This document shows, piece after piece, positions 17,733-26,500 of a DNA stretch of 64,000 nucleotides (position 1 is its first letter; every line of letters begins with the position of its first letter). The translations under genes and the position numbers were made by a program. The notes beneath the pieces were generated by a model, which saw only the letters and a list, made by a program, of their open reading frames with translations, was not told the origin of the DNA and ran no database searches. Origin of the DNA: AP-15 sp963762575 (GTDB lineage: Bacteria > Pseudomonadota > Alphaproteobacteria > ATCC43930 > CGMCC-115725); assembly GCA_963762575.1 (NCBI GenBank), contig CAVXLL010000009.1:20684-84683 (forward strand), given 5' to 3'.

Positions 17733-19313
17733 TCAGACGCGCCGCACGCCGTAAAACTGTGGCCAGCCATCGCGGACATCCTGCAGGTAGGAGTGGAACG
17801 CGAACGGCTGGTCGTACATGCCGAGTGGCACATAGGACGGGTTCTGCCAGAACTCCTCCTGCATCCCGCGGCAGATCTTTTGCTGCGCCTCGAGGTCCGG
17901 CGCATCGAACCAGGCCTCCCGCAAAGCCTCCATCTTCGGGTCGGTCGGCCAACCGAACCAGGCATCGGCGCCGCTTGCGCGGATCGCGATATCGGGACCT
18001 GGCGAGATGTTCCCCATGCCGCCGAGATAGGTATAGAAAATGTTCCAGCCGCCCTTGTCGGGCGGCTCGCGGCTGGCGCGGCGGGCGACGACGCTGCCCC
18101 ATTCCATCGTTTGCAGGTCGATGTTCATGCCGATGCGCTGCAGCACGTCGGTCGCGACTTGCGCCTCGGCGTAGATTGTCGGGATCGTCGATGCGGCGAG
18201 GACCACGACCCGCTCGCCCTTATACCCCGCCTCGGCCAGCTCCTTCTTTATCCTGTCCAGGTCCTTGGCGCCCCGGGTGATCTCGACGCCGACATCGCTC
18301 GCCATTGGCGTCCCCGGCACGAAGAGGCCGACATCCGTTTTGATGAGGCTGGGCTCCGCGCCGGCGACCGCGGTCATAATCTCCTTCTGGTCCATCGCGG
18401 AAAGCACGATGCGGCGGATCGCAGCATTGTCGAATGGCGGAAATAATTGATTGAACCGCAGGCAGCCGATCTCACCGGTGCGGTCCTTGACCGTAATCAC
18501 GAGGTTCTTGTCGCGTTTGAGCTGCGGGACGAGATCGATCGTCGGGTTCTCCCACCAGTCGACCTCGCCCTGCGCGAGCGCCGCCGAGGCGGTGGAGGGA
18601 TCCTGCACGAAATTCCACACGACGCGATCGACGTAGACGACTTTGGGGCCGGCGCTGAAGCTCGGCTTGCCTTCGGCCCGCGGGACATAATCCGGGTTCT
18701 TCTCGAAAACGACGCGCTGGCCAGGTATCCGCTCGGACGGCACGAATTTGAACGGCCCCGATCCGATCGCTTCCTTGATCTGCTCAAACGGGTCGGTCAT
18801 CGCCAGCCGCTCCGGCATGATCGAGCAATAGGGCTCGGCCAAGGCCTCCGGCAGGAGCGGAAACGGCTTTTTGAGGCGAAAGCGGATGATCTTGTCGGAC
18901 ACTGCGGACAACTCGTCGGTGCGGGCCATCAGCGCCTGCCCGAGCGGATAGCGTTTCGCCCATCGCCTGATCGTGGCGATGCAGTCCCGCGCCAGCACCG
19001 GCGTGCCGTCGTGGAATTTCAGCCCATCGCGCAATGCCAGATCCCATTGCTTGCCGTCATTCGCGCTGGTGTGGCCTTCGACCATCTGCGGCTGCGCCTT
19101 GAACTGCGCGTCATAGCCGTAGAGCGTGTCATAGACCGCCAGCGCAAAATTGCGGGTGATGTCGGCGGTCGTCCACACCGGGTCGATGGACGCCAGATCG
19201 GCATGCGGAACGAAGTTGATCACCTTCGCACCCTCGGCGCCCAGGATCTGCGGCGCGGCGAGGCCCGCGGCTGCTCCAGCCAGGCTGATCTCGAGAAAAG
19301 CGCGTCGATTCAT
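17733..19313 (-). CDS. peptide/solute ABC transporter substrate-binding protein (SBP family 5), orphan
   Basis: 526 aa from ATG 19313. MNRRAFLEISLAGAAAGLAA is a twin-arginine signal peptide, so the protein is folded before export to the periplasm. The mature part follows the DppA/OppA fold: DPVWTTADITRNFALAVYDT, LRDGLKFHDGTPVLARD, IGSGPFKFVP and IRRIVLSAMDQKEIM. Such proteins deliver oligopeptides, opines or other solutes to a DppBCDF-type permease. No permease or ATPase gene is adjacent, so it must use components encoded elsewhere or act as a stand-alone sensor. It is divergent from the methyltransferase gene. Confidence 0.9.
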   Translation of the reverse strand: MNRRAFLEISLAGAAAGLAAPQILGAEGAKVINFVPHADLASIDPVWTTADITRNFALAVYDTLYGYDAQFKAQPQMVEGHTSANDGKQWDLALRDGLKFHDGTPVLARDCIATIRRWAKRYPLGQALMARTDELSAVSDKIIRFRLKKPFPLLPEALAEPYCSIMPERLAMTDPFEQIKEAIGSGPFKFVPSERIPGQRVVFEKNPDYVPRAEGKPSFSAGPKVVYVDRVVWNFVQDPSTASAALAQGEVDWWENPTIDLVPQLKRDKNLVITVKDRTGEIGCLRFNQLFPPFDNAAIRRIVLSAMDQKEIMTAVAGAEPSLIKTDVGLFVPGTPMASDVGVEITRGAKDLDRIKKELAEAGYKGERVVVLAASTIPTIYAEAQVATDVLQRIGMNIDLQTMEWGSVVARRASREPPDKGGWNIFYTYLGGMGNISPGPDIAIRASGADAWFGWPTDPKMEALREAWFDAPDLEAQQKICRGMQEEFWQNPSYVPLGMYDQPFAFHSYLQDVRDGWPQFYGVRRV

Positions 19314-19504
19314 CGGCGGTCCGGCGTCCATCCCATAGTTTCGGAGAGATCATCATATGCCTGCGCCCGGCCGGCAAGCGGGTCTCCACACCCAGCGTGG
19401 GCAGGCCGCGGATCAGCCAGACCCCTTCGGAACATTGAACGAGCGGCGACGCCCCCAAAATTTGAGCATGCCTCTTCTCCCGGTGGCCGGCTTTCCGCAA
19501 GGAC

Positions 19505-20233
19505 ATGACGCAGAACATCTACGACAACCCGGAGTTCTTCGAGGCCTATAGCCGATTGGGCCGCTCTGTCGAGGGGCTGGACGGCGCCGCCGAATGGCCC
19601 GCGCTCAGGGCCCTGGTTCCACAGGTGCGGGGCCTCAGAGTGGTGGATATCGGCTGTGGCTTCGGCTGGTTCTGCCGTTGGGCGCGGCAACAAGGAGCGG
19701 CGGCGGTCCTCGGCATCGACGTGTCGGAGAAGATGCTGGCACGGGCCCGAGCCGCCACGACGGACGCGGCGATAACCTACCTCGAGGCCGATATGGAGTG
19801 CGCCGAACTGCCACAGGCGGCATTCGACCTCGCCTACAGTTCGCTCGCCCTGCACTACGTCGAGGATCTGGGCGGGCTGCTGGCGAAGGTGCACCGCACT
19901 CTCGCCCCGGGCGGGCAGCTCGTCTTTTCCGTCGAGCACCCGATCTTCACCGCACCGAGCCAGCCGGGCTGGTCAGTCGGCGTGGATGGCCGCAAGACAT
20001 GGCCCGTCGACAGCTATCTCTGCGAAGGACCGCGCAGGACGGACTGGCTCGCCAAGGGCGTAATCAAGCAGCATCGCACGCTGGCGACGTATCTCAATTT
20101 CTTGCTGCGGCTGGGGTTCGCGCTGTCGCATGTCGAGGAATGGGGTCCGACGGACGAACAGATCGCGGCTCGGCCAGCCCTCGGGGATGAACGACAGCGG
20201 CCGATGTTTCTGCTGGTCTCTGCTCGACGGTAG
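19505..20233 (+). CDS. class I SAM-dependent methyltransferase
   Basis: 242 aa from ATG 19505, preceded by AAGGA. SAM-binding motif I is LRVVDIGCGFGWFCRWA; the acidic residue of motif II is in GIDVSEKMLARAR; then ITYLEADMECAELP and FDLAYSSLALHYVEDL, LLAKVHRTLAPGGQLVFSVE. This is the methyltransferase-11 (UbiE/COQ5-like) pattern for small-molecule targets. The C-terminal part (WLAKGVIKQHRTLATYLNFL) resembles uncharacterised homologues. Substrate unknown. Confidence 0.93.
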   Translation: MTQNIYDNPEFFEAYSRLGRSVEGLDGAAEWPALRALVPQVRGLRVVDIGCGFGWFCRWARQQGAAAVLGIDVSEKMLARARAATTDAAITYLEADMECAELPQAAFDLAYSSLALHYVEDLGGLLAKVHRTLAPGGQLVFSVEHPIFTAPSQPGWSVGVDGRKTWPVDSYLCEGPRRTDWLAKGVIKQHRTLATYLNFLLRLGFALSHVEEWGPTDEQIAARPALGDERQRPMFLLVSARR

Positions 20234-20367
20234 CCGCGTCAGGCTCGTACCCGCCAGCGAGCTGGCGATAACTGTGTGGTTGAGGGCAAGACCTGGCTTG
20301 ACAGCCAGGGCGAGCCATGGCGCAACTAAGCGACGAACGACATACTTGGAGCTGGGAGGAGACAGAT

Positions 20368-21570
20368 ATGTTCCGCCGTCATGCACTGGCGCTGGCCGGC
20401 GCCGCCATCGCCCTCGCGCCCATAGGAGCCGCGGCCGAAGGGCCGATCAAGATCGGCTTCCCGATCCCGTTATCCGGACCGACCGCGGTCTACGGCGAGC
20501 CGATCCTCAAGGGCGCCGAGATGGCGCTCGCCGAGATCAACGCCAAAGGCGGCGTGCTCGGCAGAAAGCTCCAATTGCTGTCGCGCGACAGCAAGGCCAA
20601 CGCCGATGAGGCGGTTCGCTTGGCGCGCGAGCTGATCATCAAGGACAATGTCGACTTCCTCGCCGGCACCCTGACCTCGGCGGAAGCGCCGGCGGTCTCG
20701 ACCGTCGCCAAGGAAAACAGGATCGTCTTCATAGCGCCGACGTCGAAGAGCACGATCCTCACCGACCCTCAGCACATCCATCCCTACATCTTCCGCGTCG
20801 CCTCCAACACCGACGTCGAGGGGCTCGCCGGAGCGACCCTGATGGCGCGCTGGAAGGACGTCAAAACCGTCGCCACGATCGCGCCCGATTATGCCTATGG
20901 CCGCGATTCGATCGCCGCCTTCATCACCAGCCTGAAAAAGCTGCGCCCCGACATCCAGATCGTCGACCAGGAATGGCCGAAACTGGGCGAGGCGGACTTC
21001 ACGCCCTTCATCACCGCACAGATGGGCAAGAAGCCGGACGCGGTCTATTGTTCTCTGTTCGCCGGCGATTTCGTTACGTTCACCAAGGAAGGGACGCCAC
21101 TCGGCTACTTCAAGGCGATCGACAACCGGTTGGTCGACGGCGCCGAGGTCGGCACCACCGACGAGGCGCAGGCGCTCGGCAACGACTACCCTTACGGGAT
21201 CGTCGCCGACGCCTACGACCCGGTAATCTTCACCAGCAACGAACCGCCCGAGCACAAAAAATACATCGAGGACCTGAAAAATTTCACGCACGAAAAATAC
21301 GCCTCGGGCTGGTCGATCGTCGGCTATCAGTCGATCTATGCGCTGGCCGCGGGGATCACGAAGGCCGGCGACACCAAGAGCGACGATGTCGCCAAGGCGT
21401 TGCTTGGCCTGACTTGGGATACTCCGGTGGGCAAGCGCACCTTCAGCGTCAACTCGCACGAGACGTTCGCGCCGGAATACTGGGGTGTGGTGACCAAGGA
21501 AGCGGCCTATCCGTTCGCCGTCATCAAGGATCCGGAGTTGTTGCCGACGTCTTTCCCGGCGACGAACTGA
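20368..21570 (+). CDS. livK: branched-chain amino acid-type ABC substrate-binding protein, liv cluster 1
   Basis: 400 aa from ATG 20368, preceded by GGGAGGAGA. A Sec signal peptide, MFRRHALALAGAAIALAPIG with AAA cleavage region, precedes the type I periplasmic-binding fold: IKIGFPIPLSGPTAVYGEPI, MALAEINAKGGVLGRKLQLL, and DFLAGTLTSAEAPAVSTVAKE. Specificity of this family ranges over branched amino acids, amides, urea and aromatic acids and cannot be fixed here. It leads a binding protein-H-M-G-F cluster. A hairpin repeat lies between it and the permease gene, which may allow higher expression of the binding protein than of the membrane part. Confidence 0.9.
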   Translation: MFRRHALALAGAAIALAPIGAAAEGPIKIGFPIPLSGPTAVYGEPILKGAEMALAEINAKGGVLGRKLQLLSRDSKANADEAVRLARELIIKDNVDFLAGTLTSAEAPAVSTVAKENRIVFIAPTSKSTILTDPQHIHPYIFRVASNTDVEGLAGATLMARWKDVKTVATIAPDYAYGRDSIAAFITSLKKLRPDIQIVDQEWPKLGEADFTPFITAQMGKKPDAVYCSLFAGDFVTFTKEGTPLGYFKAIDNRLVDGAEVGTTDEAQALGNDYPYGIVADAYDPVIFTSNEPPEHKKYIEDLKNFTHEKYASGWSIVGYQSIYALAAGITKAGDTKSDDVAKALLGLTWDTPVGKRTFSVNSHETFAPEYWGVVTKEAAYPFAVIKDPELLPTSFPATN

Positions 21571-21593
21571 CGATTGTGGGCGCAGTCCATAAT

Positions 21594-21681
21594 CGTCATC
21601 ACCGGACTTGATCCGGTGATCCACGTTTTGTGCCGCGCGCTCGAAAGGCGTGGATGGCCGGCTCGGAGGCCGGCCATGACG
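21594..21681. repeat. large imperfect hairpin repeat after the first binding-protein gene
   Basis: The arm at 21594-21625 (CGTCATCACCGG ... GGTGATCCACG) is complementary to the arm at 21649-21681 (CGTGGATGGCCGG ... CCGGCCATGACG), with a loop of about 23 bases. This matches a widespread alphaproteobacterial intergenic repeat with GTCATCACCGG and CCGGCCATGAC ends. It sits inside the transcription unit and can form a strong RNA hairpin, which may stabilise the upstream livK message or reduce readthrough. Confidence 0.8.
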
Positions 21682-21714
21682 ACTGTTTGCTGCACCGCGG
21701 AAAGCTGATAAGCG

Positions 21715-22595
21715 GTGGCGGCGTCGTTTCTGTTCAGTCAGTTCATGGGCGGCCTGACCACCGCGATGTTCCTGTTCCTGATCGCTTCGGGGCTGTCGCT
21801 GGTGTTCGGGATTATGCGCGTCATCAATTTCGCGCATGGCTCGTTCTACATGATCGGCGCCTATCTCGCCTGGCAGGCGCTGCAGTGGCTGCACCCGACA
21901 GGCGCCGGGTTCTGGGCGGCGGCGTTATTCGCGGCGTGTGGCGTCGGCGTTCTGGGCGCGGTCGTCGAACGGTTGTTTTTCCGCTCGCTTTACGGCCGTG
22001 AGGAGCTCTACCAGCTGCTCTTCACCTATGCGCTGGTACTGATCCTGGGGGACGCCGCCAAGTTCATCTGGGGCACCGGCCAGCTCTCGGTGTCGACCCC
22101 GCCGGTGCTCGCCGGAAGCGTGCAGATCTTCGGCACCACGCAGCCGCTCTACAGCCTGTTCATCATCGGACTCGGCCCGGCCATCGCATTCGGCGGCTGG
22201 CTGGTCCTCACCCGTACCGGAGTGGGGCGGATGGTGCGAGCCGCCCAGATGGACCGCGAGATGCTCGACGCACTGGGCGCCAATGTCGGCACGATCTACA
22301 CCGGCATGTTCGTGTTCAGCGCATTTCTCGCCGGGCTTTCCGGGCGCGCTGGTAACGCCGATCCAGAGCATCGTGCCGGGGATGGACGTGCTGATCATCG
22401 TGCAGGCCTTCATCGTCGTCGTGATCGGCGGCATGGGCTCGCTTTGGGGCACGTTCTGGGGTTCGGTGATCTATGGCGAGGTGCTGTCCTTCGGCATCCT
22501 GATCTTTCCGGGCTTCTCGTTGTTTTCGGTATTCGCACTGATGGCGGTGAGTCCTGATCGTACGCCCATGGGGCCTGTTCGGCCGGCCGCTGTGA
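21715..22595 (+). pseudogene. livH: branched-chain amino acid ABC permease LivH, cluster 1, two one-base insertions
   Basis: From GTG 21715 the LivH fold is clear: LFLIASGLSLVFGIMRVINF then AHGSFYMIGAYLAW. After FLAGLSG an extra C at about 22345 shifts the frame; the correct continuation ALVTPIQSIVPGMDVLIIVQ then AFIVVVIGGMGSLWG is in the +1 frame. A second extra base (A, 22550) shifts it again, after which VLIVRPWGLFGRPL ends at TGA 22593-22595. That stop overlaps the GTG of livM in a GTGA pair, which confirms the reconstructed end. Without the indels it would be a normal eight-helix inner-membrane permease of about 290 residues. Confidence 0.82.
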
Positions 22596-23729
22596 CAACC
22601 CTGACATTTCGCGCCGCCGCCCCGGTCCGCCGCATCCCATGGACCTTGATCGTCTTTCTCGCCGCTTGCGCGGTGCCGTGGCTCGGCTCGCGCTACAACA
22701 CCTTCCTTGCCGAGCAGATCGTCATCGACGCGCTGTTCGCCGCCAGCCTCAACCTGCTGCTCGGCACGACCGGCCTCGTCTCCTTCGGTCATGTCGCTTA
22801 TTTCGGCGTCGGCGCCTATGTCTGCGGCATCCTGATGAAGACCTACAACCTGCCTTTTATCGTCGCCTTCCCGGCGGCTGGGCTCGGCTCGGCATTGTTC
22901 GCGCTCGTATCGGGCTTTTTCTGCGTGCGCCTGATCAAGCTCTATTTTGCGATGCTGACGCTCGCCTTCTCGCAGATCATCTGGGCGATCGCTTACAAAT
23001 GGAACGACGTGACCGGCGGCGATCAGGGACTGCCGGAAATCCCCTATCCCAATCTCGACTGGATGTCGGCGATCCCGGGGCTCAGCGATCTGCGCACCGG
23101 CGATCGCTTCTATTTATTGAGCGATAATATTGATCGCGTTGTCGCTAGCGGTGCTGCACCGGGTAGTGCGCTCGCCGTTCGGCCGCATGCTGACGACGAT
23201 CCGCGACAATCCCGAGCGCGCCGCCTTTATCGGTCTCAATGTCCGCGCCTACCAGCTCGCCGCCTTTGTCGTCGCCGGCACGTTCGCCGGCCTCGCCGGT
23301 GCGCTTTACGGCATCTTCAGCCGCGGCGTCTTTGCCGACTACGTGTTCTGGTCGAAATCGGCCGAGGTCATGATCATGACCATCCTCGGCGGCATGGATT
23401 ATTTCTGGGGCCCGCCAGTCGGTGCGCTGGTGCTCGTCTGGCTCAACCAGGAGATCACCGCCTATACCGAATACTGGCCCTTCCTGCTCGGTACCCTCTT
23501 GGTGGTGCTGCTCTATGCCTTCCCGGGCGGCATCGTCGGCGGGCTCGTTGCCGGCTTTCGATTGGCGAGACGCCATCTGAGCTCGCGGCGATGCTTGACG
23601 TCTACGAGTTGCGCAAGTCGTTCGCCGGCTTTGTCGCGGTCGGCGGGGTCAGCCTCAAGGTCGAGACCCGTCAGATCGCGGCGGTCATCGGGCCGAACGG
23701 CGCCGGCAAGTCGACCCTCTTCAATCTGA
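22592..23729 (+). pseudogene. livM: branched-chain amino acid ABC permease LivM, cluster 1, frameshifted
   Basis: Starts at GTG 22592, overlapping the livH stop. The first frame gives LGTTGLVSFGHVAYFGVGAY, KLYFAMLTLAFSQIIWAIAY and NDVTGGDQGLPEIPYPN, typical LivM. Near 23123 (TTGAGCGATAAT) one base shifts the frame; the rest, VVRSPFGRMLTTIRDNPERA, GTFAGLAGALYGIFSRG and FPGGIVGGL, is intact in the new frame. That frame runs on to 23729, overlapping livG by about 140 bases. Since liv genes normally barely overlap, a further small indel near 23560-23580 is likely and the true end is probably near 23590. Confidence 0.8.
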
Positions 23730-24325
23730 TCACCGGTCATCTGGTTCCGGACGGCGGCCGGGTAATGCTCGACGGCCGCGACATCACCGGCGCGCCGCCC
23801 TATCGCATCTGCCGTCTGGGCATCGGCCGCTCGTTCCAGCGCACCAACATTTTCCCCCGGCTCTCGGTGTTCGAGAACGTGCAGGCCGCCTTCCTCGCCC
23901 ATCGCGGCCGGGGGCGCAATTTCTGGTCGCATTCGGAGAGTTTCTACCGGGAGGAGACCGCGGCCTTGCTCGCCTCGATCGGGCTCGCGGCCCAGGGGCA
24001 GTCGGTCGCCGGCACGCTCAGCTACGGCAACCAGAAGCAGCTTGAGCTCGGCATCGCGCTGGCGAGCGACCCGATGGTGCTGCTGCTCGACGAGCCGACC
24101 GCCGGCATGTCGGCGACCGAGACGCACGAGACGATGCGGCTGCTCGAGCGCATTGCCGGCGAGCGTGGCCTCACCCTCCTCTTCACCGAGCATGACATGG
24201 AGGTCGTCTTTTCAATCGCCGAGAAGATCGCGGTGTTGCATCAGGGGCGCCTCCTCGCCGAGGGGACGCCGGCCGAAGTGCGCGGCGATCCCGAGGTCCG
24301 CCGCGTCTACCTCGGCGAGCATTGA
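23591..24325 (+). CDS. livG: branched-chain amino acid ABC transporter ATP-binding protein LivG, cluster 1
   Basis: 244 aa from ATG 23591. Walker A is GPNGAGKSTL; the family-specific RICRLGIGRSFQRTNIFPRL Q-loop follows; the signature is LSYGNQKQLELGIAL (a variant of LSGGQ); Walker B is MVLLLDEPTAGMS; the switch His is in LLFTEHDMEVVFSIAEKI. The LivG-type helical insertion RGRGRNFWSHSESFYREE is present. It pairs with LivF to power uptake through LivHM. The stop codon directly abuts the livF ATG. Confidence 0.95.
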   Translation: MLDVYELRKSFAGFVAVGGVSLKVETRQIAAVIGPNGAGKSTLFNLITGHLVPDGGRVMLDGRDITGAPPYRICRLGIGRSFQRTNIFPRLSVFENVQAAFLAHRGRGRNFWSHSESFYREETAALLASIGLAAQGQSVAGTLSYGNQKQLELGIALASDPMVLLLDEPTAGMSATETHETMRLLERIAGERGLTLLFTEHDMEVVFSIAEKIAVLHQGRLLAEGTPAEVRGDPEVRRVYLGEH

Positions 24326-25033
24326 ATGAGGCCGCTGCTCGCGGTCGAGAACATCCACACCGCCTATGGCTTGAGCCGCGTGCTGTTCGGCATCTCGCTC
24401 GAGATTGCCGCGGGCGAATGCGTGTGCCTCTTGGGCCGCAACGGCGTCGGCAAGACGACGACGATGCGCTCGGTCATGGGCCTGACGCCGCCGTCGAGCG
24501 GCCGGGTCATGTGGCAGGGGCGCGACATCGCCGGCTGGGCGCCACACCGGGTGGCGCGCGCCGGCATCGGGTTTGTCCCCGAGGACCGCCGCATCTTCGC
24601 CGAGCTCAGCGTCCGGGAAAATCTCGAGGTCGGCGCCCGCGCCGCGCGGCGGCCGGGACGCTGGACGATCGCGGCCGTCTGCGAGCTCTTTCCGGTCTTG
24701 CGCGAGCGACGCGACCAGCGCGGCGGCTTTCTCTCGGGCGGCGAGCAGCAGATGCTGACGATCGCCCGCACCTTGACCGGCAATCCCGAGCTCCTGCTCC
24801 TCGACGAGCCCTCCGAAGGGCTCGCACCGCTCGTCGTCGACACCCTGCGCGTCAAGATCGGCGAGCTCAAAGCGCAGGGCCTCACCATCCTGCTGGCCGA
24901 GCAGCGCGTCGACTTCGCCCTCGCCCTGGCCGACCGCGTCTATGTGCTCGAAAAGGGCACGATCCGCTTCTCCAGCGCTGCCGCCGAGCTGCGCGATGAC
25001 AAGGCCCTGCTCGACCGGCTCCTATCGCTGTAG
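24326..25033 (+). CDS. livF: branched-chain amino acid ABC transporter ATP-binding protein LivF, cluster 1
   Basis: 235 aa. ATG 24326 follows the livG TGA with no gap. It opens LLAVENIHTAYGLSRVLFGI, Walker A GRNGVGKTTT, LivF-specific AGIGFVPEDRRIFAELSV, signature FLSGGEQQMLTIART, Walker B LLLLDEPSEGLAPL, switch LLAEQRVDFAL. The Gln in LAEQ replaces the usual switch His, as is normal for LivF. All motifs are intact, in contrast to the broken permease genes upstream. Confidence 0.95.
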   Translation: MRPLLAVENIHTAYGLSRVLFGISLEIAAGECVCLLGRNGVGKTTTMRSVMGLTPPSSGRVMWQGRDIAGWAPHRVARAGIGFVPEDRRIFAELSVRENLEVGARAARRPGRWTIAAVCELFPVLRERRDQRGGFLSGGEQQMLTIARTLTGNPELLLLDEPSEGLAPLVVDTLRVKIGELKAQGLTILLAEQRVDFALALADRVYVLEKGTIRFSSAAAELRDDKALLDRLLSL

Positions 25034-25151
25034 CCCGAGATACCCCGCATTTGCCGTGCAAAACCGAACCCGAGGCGCGAAATGCCGATCAGGCCTGAGA
25101 TGCAAAATTCGCCGCGGCAGCTCTGATGATGGCGAAAAATTCGAGGGGTCG

Positions 25152-26450
25152 GTGATCGCCATTTCTGCTCGGCTCGCCGCGAGACGGTTGCATTACGCCT
25201 GGGTCATCATTGCCCTGACCTTCCTCGTAATTGTGGTCACTGCCGGCGTGCGGGCGACCTCCGGCGTGCTGATCGTGCCGTTCGAGAATGAATTCCACTG
25301 GTCGCGCGCGACGATATCCTTCGCTATCGGTGTCAACCTGCTCGTTTACGGCTTGGTCGGGCCCTTCGCCGCGGCGGCGATGGATCGCTTCGGCGTGCGC
25401 CGCACGATGGCCTTTTCGCTGGTGGTAACGGCCGCCGGCGTCGCGCTGAGCCCGATGATGTATAGTCCGTGGCAGCTCGTCTTGCTTTGGGGCCTTGTGG
25501 TTGGGCTGTCCACCGGCTTTGTCGGCGCTTATGTGGCAGCTTACATCGCCGCGCGCTGGTTTCACGCTCGGCAGGGGATGGTTGTCGGCCTCCTGACCGC
25601 GGCCAATGCTGCCGGCCAGCTGATCTTCCTCCCCACAAACGCAGCCCTGATCGCCTACGCTGGCTGGCGCGCGATGGTGCTGATTCTGGCGGGCATCGTT
25701 CTCCTCACCGTGCTGCCCCTCGTCCTCCTGATGCGGGACCATCCGCAGGACCTCGGTCTCGTCGCCTATGGCGACACGACTGGCCGAGGCCTCGCTCCGC
25801 GGCACAGCGGCAATCCCGTGGCGGTGGCTTTGCGCGTTCTGTCGGATGGGGCGCGGGTGCGGGATTTCTGGCTGATCTCAGGTGGGTACTTCGTTTGTGG
25901 TGCCTCGACGATGGGACTGATCGGCACCCATCTGATCCCCGCCTGCGTCGATCATGGCCTGACCGAAGTCACTGCCGCGGGCCTGCTCGCTGCCACCGGC
26001 GTCTTCGCCGTAATCGGCGGCACCGCTTCCGGTTGGCTCAGCGACCGGTTTGACAACCGATATCTGCTGTTTTGGTATTATGGACTGCGCGGCCTATCGC
26101 TGTTGTACTTGCCCTTCGCCTTCAATTTGTCGTTCTACGGCCTGTCGCTGTTTAGCATATTTTACGGTCTCGACTGGATCGCCACCGCAGCGCCGACAGT
26201 GCGGCTCCTCGGCCATGCGGTCGGCGTGCAGCGGATCGGCATCATGGTGGCTTGGATCACCGTGATCCACCAAATCGGCGGCGCATCCGTCGCCTATCTG
26301 GCTGGCGTGCTGCGCATCGGTTTCGGAACCTATTTCGAAGCCTTCATATTGGCGGGCCTTTTATGTATCGCCGCCGCGCTGATGGTGCTGTTCATCGGCG
26401 CCGGCCGGCGCGGCGTTGCCGAGCCGGCTACGGCCAAGGCGTACTCATAA
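25152..26450 (+). CDS. MFS transporter
   Basis: 432 aa from GTG 25152 (AGGGG upstream). About twelve hydrophobic segments are visible, beginning HYAWVIIALTFLVIVVTAGV. The loop 2-3 MFS signature is degenerate: FAAAAMDRFGVRRTMAFSLV. The half-way repeat has GGTASGWLSDRFDNRYLLFW. The N-terminus is of the monocarboxylate/oxalate transporter type (SGVLIVPFENEFHWSRATIS). It follows liv cluster 1 in the same direction with a 118-base gap. The substrate cannot be read from sequence; an organic anion is the best family-based guess. Confidence 0.9.
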   Translation: MIAISARLAARRLHYAWVIIALTFLVIVVTAGVRATSGVLIVPFENEFHWSRATISFAIGVNLLVYGLVGPFAAAAMDRFGVRRTMAFSLVVTAAGVALSPMMYSPWQLVLLWGLVVGLSTGFVGAYVAAYIAARWFHARQGMVVGLLTAANAAGQLIFLPTNAALIAYAGWRAMVLILAGIVLLTVLPLVLLMRDHPQDLGLVAYGDTTGRGLAPRHSGNPVAVALRVLSDGARVRDFWLISGGYFVCGASTMGLIGTHLIPACVDHGLTEVTAAGLLAATGVFAVIGGTASGWLSDRFDNRYLLFWYYGLRGLSLLYLPFAFNLSFYGLSLFSIFYGLDWIATAAPTVRLLGHAVGVQRIGIMVAWITVIHQIGGASVAYLAGVLRIGFGTYFEAFILAGLLCIAAALMVLFIGAGRRGVAEPATAKAYS

Positions 26451-26500
26451 ACCGCCAATCGCAGTCCGCTGGTCCGCTATCGGGCCCGAAGCTGCCTCTT

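Noticed and set aside
20470..21894. 474-codon minus-strand frame across livK
   Set aside because: Antisense shadow of a high-GC gene; the plus strand has a complete binding-protein fold.
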